From G965222335 sp965222335 (GTDB lineage: Bacteria; Pseudomonadota; Gammaproteobacteria; Pseudomonadales; Halieaceae), in contig OZ244944.1 of the NCBI GenBank assembly GCA_965222335.1, forward strand, positions 1 to 64,000: DNA of 64,000 nt. The letters are read 5' to 3'. Every line of letters starts with the position of its first letter. The first letter of the stretch is position 1. The notes under the pieces were generated by a model. That model was given only the letters and a program-made list of their open reading frames with translations. It searched no databases and was not told the origin of the DNA. This document shows, piece after piece, positions 42,956 through 51,799 of the stretch. The position numbers and the translations under genes were made by a program.

Positions 42956-44940
42956 TTGCAGAGTTCGGACATTTCTCACTGATTATCACCCTGTGCCTGG
43001 CGGTGCTGCTCTCGGTTGTGCCCCTGTGGGGTGCCTGGCGGCGCAATGTCCCGGCGATGGACCTGGCGCCCAGCCTGGCCATCGGCCAGCTGGTGTTCGC
43101 GGGCATCAGTTTCGTGTGCCTGGCGGTGAGCTTCCTGCGCGACGATTTCTCGGTCGAGGTCGTGGCCAACAACAGCAACAGCCTCCTGCCACCGATCTAC
43201 AAGTTTTCCGCCGTCTGGGGTAACCACGAGGGCTCGCTGTTGCTATGGGTGTTGATCCTCGCCTTCTGGACTGCCGCGGTGGCCCTGTTCAGTGCCCAGC
43301 TGCCGCGGCAGGTGCTGGCCCGGGTGCTGGCGGTCATGGGCTTTGTCGCGGTCGGCTTCCTGTCCTTTTCCCTGTTTACTTCCAATCCCTTTGCGCGGCT
43401 CCTGCCGGGCACCCCGGCGGATGGCCAGGACCTGAATCCGCTGCTGCAGGACCCCGGGCTGATCATTCATCCGCCACTGCTGTACATGGGCTACGTGGGC
43501 TTTTCCGTGGCCTTTGCCTTCGCCATCGCCGCGCTACTTGGCGGGCGCCTGGATGCGGCCTGGGCGCGCTGGTCGCGGCCCTGGACCAACGTGGCCTGGG
43601 CATTCCTGACCCTGGGTATCATGCTGGGTTCCTGGTGGGCCTACTATGAACTCGGCTGGGGCGGCTGGTGGTTCTGGGACCCGGTGGAGAACGCATCCTT
43701 CATGCCGTGGCTCGCCGGTACCGCCCTGATTCATTCCCTGGCAGTCACCGAGAAGCGGGGCCTGTTCAAGAGCTGGACCGTGCTGCTGGCAATCTTCGCC
43801 TTCTCCCTCAGCCTGCTGGGTACCTTCCTGGTGCGTTCCGGGGTGCTGACCTCGGTGCATGCCTTCGCCACCGATCCCGCGCGGGGGCTGTTTATCCTGA
43901 TCTTCCTCGGCATTGTCGTGGGCGGCTCGCTGGTGCTGTATGCCCTGCGCGCGCCGGCGGTCAACAGCCGCGTGACCTTCGCCGGGGTATCCCGGGAGTC
44001 GCTGCTGCTGACCAATAACGTGATTTTCCTGGTGTCTACCCTGACGGTCCTGTTCGGGACCCTGTTCCCCCTGCTGATGGACGCCCTGGGGCAGGGCAAG
44101 TACTCGGTGGGTCCGCCTTACTTTAATGCCGTTTTTGTGCCCCTGATGGCGCTGCTGGTGCCGTTCATGGGTCTGGGGCCGGTTTCCCGCTGGAAGCGCG
44201 ACAGCGCCGAGCGCTGGAAGGCCGAGCTATTGCTGCCGGCACTCGCGGCCCTGGGCTGTGGCGTGACCCTGCCGCTGCTGTTCGGCGAGGCATACAATAT
44301 CTGGGTGGCCCTGGCCCTGGTGCTGGCGGGCTGGCTGGTGCTGGGCCTGGCGCGTGACGCCTGGCAGCGTCTGCGCTCGGCCCCGACCCTGGCGAGGGGC
44401 TTGCGGCGCACACCCGCGAGTTACTGGGGCATGCTGGTCGCGCACCTGGGCTTTGCTGCCTGCATTATCGGCGTGGTCGCTACCAGCCAGTACAACATTG
44501 AACGTGACCTGAAAATGCAGCCCGGCGACTCCCAGACCCTGGCGGGATACCGCTTTGAATTCCTGGAGACGGTCGGGGTCCGCGGCCCGAACTACGTCGC
44601 CGACGAGGCCCGCTTCCGGGTGACCCGCGAGGGTGAACTGGTGGCCGAGCTGGCGCCGCAGAAACGGCGTTACCTCGCCCAGGGTTCCATCATGACCGAG
44701 GCGGCCATCGACGCCGGCCTGTTCCGTGACCTGTTTGTGGCGATGGGCGAACCGGTAGGTGAGTCCGGCGCCTGGGCGATCCGCCTGCATTACAAGCCGA
44801 TGGTGCGCTGGATGTGGCTGGGTGCAATCTTTATGGCAATTGGCGGGTTTGCCACCGTGATCGACAAGCGCTACCGGCGCCAGCTCAGTGTGTCGCGGGA
44901 ATCCCTGGCGGGGAGGGCGGCTGATGCCGGCGCGGCTTAA
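42952..44940 (+). CDS. ccmF: Cytochrome c heme lyase subunit CcmF
   Basis: A 662-residue inner-membrane protein with many transmembrane helices, which attaches heme from CcmE to apocytochrome c together with CcmH and CcmI. The tryptophan-rich WWD motif lies at about 235-253 (GWGGWWFWDPVENASFMPW); conserved periplasmic histidines are in NHEGSLLLW and LIIHPPLLYMG. The last 17 bases overlap ccmG. Confidence 0.95.
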   Translation: MIAEFGHFSLIITLCLAVLLSVVPLWGAWRRNVPAMDLAPSLAIGQLVFAGISFVCLAVSFLRDDFSVEVVANNSNSLLPPIYKFSAVWGNHEGSLLLWVLILAFWTAAVALFSAQLPRQVLARVLAVMGFVAVGFLSFSLFTSNPFARLLPGTPADGQDLNPLLQDPGLIIHPPLLYMGYVGFSVAFAFAIAALLGGRLDAAWARWSRPWTNVAWAFLTLGIMLGSWWAYYELGWGGWWFWDPVENASFMPWLAGTALIHSLAVTEKRGLFKSWTVLLAIFAFSLSLLGTFLVRSGVLTSVHAFATDPARGLFILIFLGIVVGGSLVLYALRAPAVNSRVTFAGVSRESLLLTNNVIFLVSTLTVLFGTLFPLLMDALGQGKYSVGPPYFNAVFVPLMALLVPFMGLGPVSRWKRDSAERWKAELLLPALAALGCGVTLPLLFGEAYNIWVALALVLAGWLVLGLARDAWQRLRSAPTLARGLRRTPASYWGMLVAHLGFAACIIGVVATSQYNIERDLKMQPGDSQTLAGYRFEFLETVGVRGPNYVADEARFRVTREGELVAELAPQKRRYLAQGSIMTEAAIDAGLFRDLFVAMGEPVGESGAWAIRLHYKPMVRWMWLGAIFMAIGGFATVIDKRYRRQLSVSRESLAGRAADAGAA

Positions 44941-45475
44941 GCTGTTCCTGCCGCTGATCCTGTTTGTCGTGCTGGCGGGCTTCCTGTTTCGCGGCCTGTC
45001 CCTCGACCCCCAGGCCATGCCCTCGGCGCTGATCGACAAGCCCTTTCCCCGCTTCAGCCTGCCGTCCCTGGAGGGCGAGGGGCCCCTCACGCAGTCACTG
45101 GTGATCGGTGAGGTCAGCCTGGTGAACGTGTGGGCAACCTGGTGTATCTCCTGCCGGGTGGAACACCCCTACCTGCGTGAACTCGCTGACCGCGGCGTCC
45201 GCATCCTGGGTCTGAATTACAAGGATGACCCGGCGGCGGCGCGGCAGTGGCTGCAGGACCTGGGTGACCCCTATGCGGTCAACATTGTCGATAGCGAGGG
45301 CAGCCTGGGCCTGGACCTGGGGGTGTACGGTGCGCCGGAGACTTACCTGGTAGATGCCGAGGGCGTGATCCGCTACCGTCACGTCGGGGTCATTGACGAG
45401 CGTGTCTGGAACCGGACCCTGGCGCCCCTGTACCGCGAGATCGGCGGAGCGCAACTGGCGGAGGTGGGACCATGA
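44924..45475 (+). CDS. ccmG: Thiol-disulphide oxidoreductase CcmG/DsbE
   Basis: A 183-residue periplasmic thioredoxin-like protein with an N-terminal membrane anchor (about 6-23). The active site is WATWCISC (C74, C77); the usual CcmG has CPTC or CxxC variants, so Ile-Ser is a slight departure. It keeps apocytochrome cysteines reduced. The ATG at 44924 has GGAGG upstream and overlaps ccmF by 17 bases; ccmH overlaps its stop (ATGA). Confidence 0.93.
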   Translation: MPARLKLFLPLILFVVLAGFLFRGLSLDPQAMPSALIDKPFPRFSLPSLEGEGPLTQSLVIGEVSLVNVWATWCISCRVEHPYLRELADRGVRILGLNYKDDPAAARQWLQDLGDPYAVNIVDSEGSLGLDLGVYGAPETYLVDAEGVIRYRHVGVIDERVWNRTLAPLYREIGGAQLAEVGP

Positions 45476-45936
45476 ATGCAGTGAGAGTAATGCTGGCAGC
45501 CTGCATCCTGCTGCTGGTGCCGCTGGCGGCAGCGGTGATCGAGACCTATGAGTTCAGTTCCCCGGCGCTGGAAGAACGCTATCACGCCCTCAGCCAGGAA
45601 TTGCGCTGCCCCAAGTGCCAGAACCAGAATATCGCCGACTCCAATGCACCGATCGCCAAGGATTTGCGGCGTCAGCTGTACCAGCAGCTGGAATCCGGGG
45701 CCAGCGACGAGGAAATACTGGCCTTCATGGTGGCGCGCTATGGTGAATTTGTGCGCTATCGGCCCAGCGTGACCGGCCCGACCCTGGCCCTGTGGCTGGC
45801 ACCGGCGGTGCTGTTGCTGCTGGCGGTGGGGCTGGTGCTGCTGGTGTTGCGTTCCCGCCGGCGCACCGAGACGGCCCTGGATGCGGAAGAGCGTCGGCGC
45901 CTGGAAGAGCTATTGGCGAGGGAGAAGGACGCTTGA
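45472..45936 (+). CDS. ccmH: Cytochrome c maturation protein CcmH (CycL type)
   Basis: A 154-residue protein with a signal peptide (about 1-22), a periplasmic LRCPKCQNQ motif (C46, C49) that binds and reduces apocytochrome cysteines, and a C-terminal membrane helix (about 103-125). Length and layout match the short CcmH of organisms in which CcmI is separate. The stop overlaps a TTG start of ccmI. Confidence 0.93.
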   Translation: MNAVRVMLAACILLLVPLAAAVIETYEFSSPALEERYHALSQELRCPKCQNQNIADSNAPIAKDLRRQLYQQLESGASDEEILAFMVARYGEFVRYRPSVTGPTLALWLAPAVLLLLAVGLVLLVLRSRRRTETALDAEERRRLEELLAREKDA

Positions 45937-47153
45937 CCACATTTATCCTGGCCTGTGCGGGACTGGTCCTGCTCAGCGGCCTGTTTTACCTGTTTCCCCG
46001 GCGGGGTGTGCGGCGCGGCGAGGTCCAGGACCAGGCCCGGGCCAACCTGGACTGGTACCGCCTGCGCCAGGAAGAACTGGGCACGGAGGATGCGGCCCTG
46101 GAGCAGGACGCACAACTGCGCCTGCTGGAGGATGCGGCGCGCGACGATGCGCCCGATGCCGCCGCGCCCGCCTCGCAGCGCTTTCCTGCCTGGGTTCTGC
46201 TGCCCATCGTGGCTGTGGCCGCCAGTGGCCTGTATTACCAGCTGGGGGCAGCCCCGGACGTGGTCCTGAGCGAGCGTATCGCGTCCCTGGATGAAACCGC
46301 TTCTCCCAGCGAAGTGTACGCGGTGCTGGCGGCTATCGAAGAGCGTTCGCAACAGCGGCCGGACAACCTGCACTATCGCGCCCTGCTGGGCCGGTTTTAC
46401 ATGGGCCAGGAGGATTACACCAGCGCCGCCGAGACCTATTCCGCACTGGTGGAGGCCGCCCCCGAGGACGCCCAGGCCCTGGCCTACGCCGCCCAGGCGC
46501 GCTATCTCGCGGCCGGCCGGGTGCTCGATCCCGAGTCCCAGCGGATGGCCGAGCAGGCCCTGTCAATCAACCCGCACCAGCGCACCGCCCTGGGCCTGCT
46601 GGGCATGGCATCCTTCGAGCAGCAGCAGTACCGCGCTGCAATCCAGTACTGGGAGCGGCTGCAGGCGACGGAGCAGCCGGGTACAGACAGTGACCAGATG
46701 ATCGCCAGTGTGATCCAGCAGGCCAGGAACCGTCTCGGTGAAACGGGCTCCGCTGAGGAGGGCGCGATATCGAATGACGCCGCGATGGCACAGGCGGGTG
46801 CCGATGGCGGCGCCGGAGTCACCGTGCGCGTGGACCTCCCCGGGGGCGCAGACTTGAATCCGGGGGATACGGTGTTCGTGCTTGCCCGCAATCCCGACAG
46901 CGGTGGCCGCATGCCGATTGCCGTGCAGCGCCTCAGCGCTTCCCAGCTGCCCATGACCCTGCGCCTGGATGATCGCCATTCGATGGCCGGGCAGAAAATC
47001 TCCGCCAGTCCCGAGGTCGAGGTCGTGGTGCAGGTGTCCCCCAGCGGTCGTCCCGGTGAGGCCAATGCCACCTGGCTTGGCCGGGCGGGGCCGCTGGCGC
47101 CCGCGACCGACTCAGAGCCGGTCACCATTACCCTGGTGCCGCGCAGCGGCTGA
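45933..47153 (+). CDS. ccmI: Cytochrome c maturation TPR protein CcmI
   Basis: A 406-residue membrane-anchored protein with two N-terminal hydrophobic segments (about 1-18 and 88-105), TPR-like repeats in the middle (LHYRALLGRFYMGQEDYTSAAETYSALVEAAPEDAQALAYAAQ), and a C-terminal beta-domain. It binds the C-terminus of apocytochromes. The start is TTG (45933), overlapping the ccmH TGA (TTGA); no better start is available in frame. Confidence 0.88.
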   Translation: MTTFILACAGLVLLSGLFYLFPRRGVRRGEVQDQARANLDWYRLRQEELGTEDAALEQDAQLRLLEDAARDDAPDAAAPASQRFPAWVLLPIVAVAASGLYYQLGAAPDVVLSERIASLDETASPSEVYAVLAAIEERSQQRPDNLHYRALLGRFYMGQEDYTSAAETYSALVEAAPEDAQALAYAAQARYLAAGRVLDPESQRMAEQALSINPHQRTALGLLGMASFEQQQYRAAIQYWERLQATEQPGTDSDQMIASVIQQARNRLGETGSAEEGAISNDAAMAQAGADGGAGVTVRVDLPGGADLNPGDTVFVLARNPDSGGRMPIAVQRLSASQLPMTLRLDDRHSMAGQKISASPEVEVVVQVSPSGRPGEANATWLGRAGPLAPATDSEPVTITLVPRSG

Positions 47154-47156
47154 CCG

Positions 47157-47175
47157 GGGCCGTTCACGGCTTTTT
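47157..47175 (+). terminator. Candidate intrinsic terminator after the ccm operon
   Basis: GCCG-TTCA-CGGC (47159-47170) followed by five T residues, with one or two G-U pairs extending the stem. The stem is short, so confidence is moderate. Confidence 0.4.
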
Positions 47176-47307
47176 ATCCTCCGGGCATAGTGTTGCCGCT
47201 TCAAGTTGGATACACTACATCTTGTGTCCCCGGACCTGGCGAATTTCGCCAATATCGGCGGAATTACCTATATAAAACAAGTAGATAGGGCCACTTCCTA
47301 AAGTGAT

Positions 47308-50300
47308 ATGAGACTCAAGTCGATCAAGCTGGCCGGGTTCAAGTCTTTCGTGGATCCCACGACAGTCAACTTCCCCAGCAATATGTGCGCCGTGGTGGGC
47401 CCTAACGGCTGCGGTAAATCCAATGTGATCGACGCGGTACGCTGGGTGATGGGCGAAAGTTCGGCCAAGAACCTGCGCGGCGAGTCGATGACCGATGTGA
47501 TCTTCAATGGCTCGGTGAACCGCCAGCCGGTCGGCCAGGCTTCCATCGAGCTGGTGTTCGACAACAGCGATGGTGGTGTTGGCGGCGAATACGCCAGCTA
47601 CGCAGAAATTTCCATCAAGCGCCTGGTCACCCGCGAGGCGCAGTCGGAATACTTCCTCAACGGCACCCGCTGCCGCCGCCGGGATATCACCGACATTTTC
47701 CTCGGTACCGGCCTGGGACCGCGCAGCTATGCGATTATCGAGCAGGGCATGATCTCGCGCCTGATCGAATCCAAGCCCGAGGAGCTGCGGGTCTTTATCG
47801 AGGAGGCAGCCGGCATCTCCAAGTACAAGGAGCGGCGGCGTGAAACCGAAAACCGCATGCGGCGCACCCTGGAAAACCTCGAGCGCCTGACCGACCTGCG
47901 GGATGAACTGGAACGCCAGTTGCAGCACCTGCAGCGCCAGGCCCAGGCAGCTGAGAAATACCGCGAGTTCAAGCAGGAAGAGCGCACCCTCAAATCCCAG
48001 CTGCAGGCGCTGCAGTGGCAGGAGCTTGACCAGCAGCTGCGGGCCTGTAACCAGGTGATCGCCGAACTGGAGGTCAAGCTGGAGGGCGTTCACGCCGAGC
48101 ACCAGCAGGTCGAGACCGCGATCGAACAGCACCGTGCCAGTCACGCCGACTGCACCGACAGTTTCAACCAGGTCCAGGGACGGTATTACGCCCTGGGCTC
48201 GGAAGTGGCGCGCATCGAACAGACCATCAAGCACCAGCAGGAGCGTGGGCGGCAGCTCAACGACGACCTGACCCAGACCCGCGAGGGACTGCAGAACTCC
48301 GAGCGCCATCTCGAGGACGATCAGCGCAAGCTGCTGGCCTGGGAAGAGGAGTTGCAGACCCTGTCCCCGGAGCTGGAAATGCTGCAGGCGGTCGAGGAGG
48401 AGTCGGCGCAGACCCTGCTCAGCGCCGAAGAAGCGATGCACGCCTGGCAGCAGCGCTGGGATGAGTTCAACCAGAGCGCGGCAGAGCCCCGCCAGCAGGC
48501 CGAGGTCCAGCAGTCGCGGATTCAGCACCTGGAGCAGGCCCTGCAACGCCAGCAGCGTCGTATCCAGCAGCTTGAGGAGGAGCGCCAGGGCCTGGTGTCG
48601 GGCCCGGCGGATGAGGAGATGGAAACCCTGGCGGAGCAGCTGGCGGAGGTCGAGCTGATCATGGCGGAGCACGAGGAGCAGGCCGAGGGTTTGCTGACCC
48701 GGCTGACCGCGGCGCGCGAACAGGGTGACAGGCTGGCGGACGAGCTCGACGAGGCGCGCTCGAGCCTGCAGCAAATGCGCGGCCGGCAGGCCTCGCTCGA
48801 GGCGCTGCAGCAGGCGGCGCTGGAAGATTCCGACCAGGGCGTCGGGGACTGGTTGCAGCGCGCCGGGCTGGACCAGCGCCCGCGCCTGCTGGAGCGCCTG
48901 GAAGTGGACGGCCCCTGGCAACACGCCGTGGAAACCGTTCTGGGTGAAAACCTGCAGGCAGTCTGTGTCGACGAAATTGCGTCCCTGGGTGAGCTGATCG
49001 GCGATCTGGACGCGGGACGCCTGTCCCTGGTCCAGGCCGGCAACACCGCGTCGCCCGGGGATGCCTACCTCGCCTCGCGGGTGCGCGGTGACGGCGCCGC
49101 CAGCCTGCTCGCCGGGGTGCGTGTGGCCGAGGATCTGCCTGCGGCCCTGGCCCAGCGTGCGCAGCTCGCCCATGGGGAATCGGTAATAACCCGCGACGGC
49201 CTGTGGCTGGGCCCCGACTGGCTGCGGGTCAGTCGCAGCAGCGAGCAGCAGGGCGGTGTGATCCAGCGCCAGCAGGAGCTGGAAGCGTTGAATGCCGGCG
49301 TCGGCACTGGCGAGGCCAGGGTCACATCGCTGGAGGAGGCGGTGGCGGCCGCCCGGGCCGAGGCCCGGAGCCTGGAGGAGCAGCGTCAGCAGCGCCAGCG
49401 CGAATTGCAGGCCGCGACCCGTCAGCACGCGGAGCACAGTGCCCAGCTGTCCGCCGAGCGCGCCCGGGTAGAGCAGTTGCTGGCCCGGCGCGAGCGCCTG
49501 GAGGTGGACATCCGTGACGCCCGCCAGCAGTTCGAGCAGGAGCAGGCTGCCATCGCCGAGGCGCGGCAGACCCTGTCCGAGGCGATCGAGCGAATGGAAG
49601 TCGATTCCCGCGAACGGGAGACGCTGCTCTCGGGCCGTGACCAGACCCGCAGTAACCTCGACGGCGTGCGCCAGAAAGCCCGGCACGACAAGGACGCCGC
49701 CCATCAGGCAGCCCTGCGCCACCAGTCCCTGAATACCCAGCTGTCGGCGATTCGCGAGACCATCGCCCGCACTGAATCCCAGGTCGCCCAGCTGCGCGAA
49801 CGCCGCGAGAACCTCGAGGCCAGTCTTGCGGATAACGACAACCCGCTGGAAGCACTGCAGCAGGAGCTGGAGTCACAGCTGGAGCTGCGTCTGGTGGCGG
49901 AGGGCGAGCTGACCGAGGCACGCCAGGCAGTGGCCGAGGTCGAGCACGCGATGCGCGCCGCGGAGCAGGAGCGCGCCGCAATCGAGCAGCGCGCGAACAC
50001 CGTGCGCAGCGAGCTCGAGCAGCAGCGCATCAATCACCAGACCCTGCAGGTGCAGCGCGAAACGATCCAGCGGCAGCTGCAGGAGGGTGACCACGTCCTG
50101 GAGACGGTGCTGGAAGGCATGCCCGAGGGCGCCAATGACAGCGAGTGGCAGCGCGCCCTGGAGCGGGTTGCCAACCGCATTGCCCGCCTCGGGCCGATCA
50201 ACCTGGCGGCGATCGACGAGTACACCCTGCAGTCGGAGCGCAAGAACTACCTCGACGCCCAGAACGAAGACCTGGAAACGGCCCTGGAAACCCTGGAATC

Positions 50301-50802
50301 GGCGATCCGCAAGATCGACAAGGAAACCCGCAACCGTTTCCGCGAGACCTTCGACAAGGTCAACAGCGGCCTGCAGGAACTGTTCCCGCGGGTGTTCGGC
50401 GGCGGCAACGCCTACCTGGAAATGACCGGCGACGACCTCCTGGATACCGGGATTTCGATCATGGCGCGGCCCCCGGGGAAGAAAAACAGCACCATTCACC
50501 TGCTCTCCGGCGGCGAAAAGGCGCTCACGGCCATTGCCCTGGTGTTCTCCATCTTCCAGCTCAACCCGGCCCCTTTCTGTATGCTGGACGAGGTCGATGC
50601 ACCCCTGGATGATGCCAACGTGGGGCGCTACGCCCGGATGGTCAAGGAAATGTCGGAGCAGGTACAGTTCATCTTTATCACCCACAACAAGATCTCCATG
50701 GAGCTGGCCGACCAGCTCATGGGGGTAACGATGCACGAGCCGGGCGTATCCCGGCTGGTCTCGGTCGACGTGGAAGAAGCGGCAGAGCTGGCGGCCAGCT
50801 GA
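47308..50802 (+). CDS. smc: Chromosome segregation protein SMC
   Basis: A 1164-residue SMC ATPase of normal bacterial length. Walker A is GPNGCGKSN (31-39), a long coiled coil (about 170-500), a hinge (about 510-660), a second coiled coil, then the signature LLSGGEKALTAIALVF and Walker B FCMLDEVDAPLDD. It condenses and organises chromosomal DNA. It is followed after 31 bases by zipA and then ligA, the order also known in Pseudomonas. Confidence 0.96.
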   Translation: MRLKSIKLAGFKSFVDPTTVNFPSNMCAVVGPNGCGKSNVIDAVRWVMGESSAKNLRGESMTDVIFNGSVNRQPVGQASIELVFDNSDGGVGGEYASYAEISIKRLVTREAQSEYFLNGTRCRRRDITDIFLGTGLGPRSYAIIEQGMISRLIESKPEELRVFIEEAAGISKYKERRRETENRMRRTLENLERLTDLRDELERQLQHLQRQAQAAEKYREFKQEERTLKSQLQALQWQELDQQLRACNQVIAELEVKLEGVHAEHQQVETAIEQHRASHADCTDSFNQVQGRYYALGSEVARIEQTIKHQQERGRQLNDDLTQTREGLQNSERHLEDDQRKLLAWEEELQTLSPELEMLQAVEEESAQTLLSAEEAMHAWQQRWDEFNQSAAEPRQQAEVQQSRIQHLEQALQRQQRRIQQLEEERQGLVSGPADEEMETLAEQLAEVELIMAEHEEQAEGLLTRLTAAREQGDRLADELDEARSSLQQMRGRQASLEALQQAALEDSDQGVGDWLQRAGLDQRPRLLERLEVDGPWQHAVETVLGENLQAVCVDEIASLGELIGDLDAGRLSLVQAGNTASPGDAYLASRVRGDGAASLLAGVRVAEDLPAALAQRAQLAHGESVITRDGLWLGPDWLRVSRSSEQQGGVIQRQQELEALNAGVGTGEARVTSLEEAVAAARAEARSLEEQRQQRQRELQAATRQHAEHSAQLSAERARVEQLLARRERLEVDIRDARQQFEQEQAAIAEARQTLSEAIERMEVDSRERETLLSGRDQTRSNLDGVRQKARHDKDAAHQAALRHQSLNTQLSAIRETIARTESQVAQLRERRENLEASLADNDNPLEALQQELESQLELRLVAEGELTEARQAVAEVEHAMRAAEQERAAIEQRANTVRSELEQQRINHQTLQVQRETIQRQLQEGDHVLETVLEGMPEGANDSEWQRALERVANRIARLGPINLAAIDEYTLQSERKNYLDAQNEDLETALETLESAIRKIDKETRNRFRETFDKVNSGLQELFPRVFGGGNAYLEMTGDDLLDTGISIMARPPGKKNSTIHLLSGGEKALTAIALVFSIFQLNPAPFCMLDEVDAPLDDANVGRYARMVKEMSEQVQFIFITHNKISMELADQLMGVTMHEPGVSRLVSVDVEEAAELAAS

Positions 50803-50833
50803 TGGCGCCGGGAGCAGTGAGCGAGCGGAAGCT

Positions 50834-51790
50834 ATGGCAGAGTTAACGATTCGGGACTGGATGGTCATCGTCGGCGTGCTGTTGATTCTGGCGGTATTGC
50901 TGGACGCCTGGCGCCGGGTGTATCGAGAGCGGCGCGCGCCGGTGCGCCTGAAGGTCGATGACAAGGCTGCCGGGGATGTGCCCGAGCGCTCTGCCCGTGA
51001 CATTGATCTCGCCTGGCTCAAGGAACTGCCCAATGGCGGCGCCCGGGTCGTATCCCGGGCAGACGACCCCACAGCTGAGGACGAGGCCGACGAGCCAGCC
51101 GCGGAAGCGGGCACTGGCGCCGAGCCACAGCCGGCGTCATCCAGCGCCGCCGCGCCGGCGCCGGCAAAGGAGCCTGCCCCGGCCGCCAGACAGCCATCGC
51201 CAGCGCGACGGGAGCAGCCCCCGGCAGACGAGGTGGAGCTGGTCAGTGGCATGAGCAGTAATGACGAGCCGGAGAATCTCGACTGGCTGGATGCCCTGGA
51301 TGCCACGCCGGACCGGGAACCACAACAACCCACTTCCGCGCAGCTGCCGCGGGACGTGGATCCGGAAGTGTTTATGCTCAACGTGGTGGCGCGCAACCCC
51401 CAGGGCTTCCGCGGCGAGGACATCCTGCACATTCTGCTGGCCTGTGACCTGCGCTTCGGGGACATGAATTTCTTTCACCGACACGAACAGGAAGCCGGTC
51501 GCGGTCCGATCCAGTTCAGCGTGGCCAACATGCTGCAGCCGGGCGTATTCGACATCGACAATATGAGCGATTTCAGCACCCAGGGCCTGGTGTTTTTTGT
51601 CACCTTGCCGGGGCCGGAAGACATGATGAAAGCCTTTGAATACATGCTGGAGACCGCACAGGTTGTAGCCCGTAACCTTGAGGGTGACGTGCTGGACGAG
51701 ACGCGCAGCGTGCTCACCCGGCAGACCCTGGAGCACAACCGGCAGCAGATCCGCGACCTCGAGCGTCGCCTCCTGGCCCGGGCGCGCTGA
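50834..51790 (+). CDS. zipA: Cell division protein ZipA
   Basis: A 318-residue inner-membrane protein that anchors FtsZ. An N-terminal membrane helix (about 9-25), a long proline/alanine-rich linker (about 60-150), and a C-terminal FtsZ-binding domain (about 175-310) with LNVVARNPQGFRGEDILHILLACDLRFGDMNFFHRH. It precedes ligA by 9 bases. Confidence 0.94.
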   Translation: MAELTIRDWMVIVGVLLILAVLLDAWRRVYRERRAPVRLKVDDKAAGDVPERSARDIDLAWLKELPNGGARVVSRADDPTAEDEADEPAAEAGTGAEPQPASSSAAAPAPAKEPAPAARQPSPARREQPPADEVELVSGMSSNDEPENLDWLDALDATPDREPQQPTSAQLPRDVDPEVFMLNVVARNPQGFRGEDILHILLACDLRFGDMNFFHRHEQEAGRGPIQFSVANMLQPGVFDIDNMSDFSTQGLVFFVTLPGPEDMMKAFEYMLETAQVVARNLEGDVLDETRSVLTRQTLEHNRQQIRDLERRLLARAR

Positions 51791-51799
51791 GCCGCGCGC

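Noticed and set aside
47215..49722. A long minus-strand reading frame (over 800 codons) opposite smc
   Set aside because: It is the antisense of a confident SMC gene with biased GC-rich codons; the translation shows only leucine-rich low-complexity sequence and no domain.
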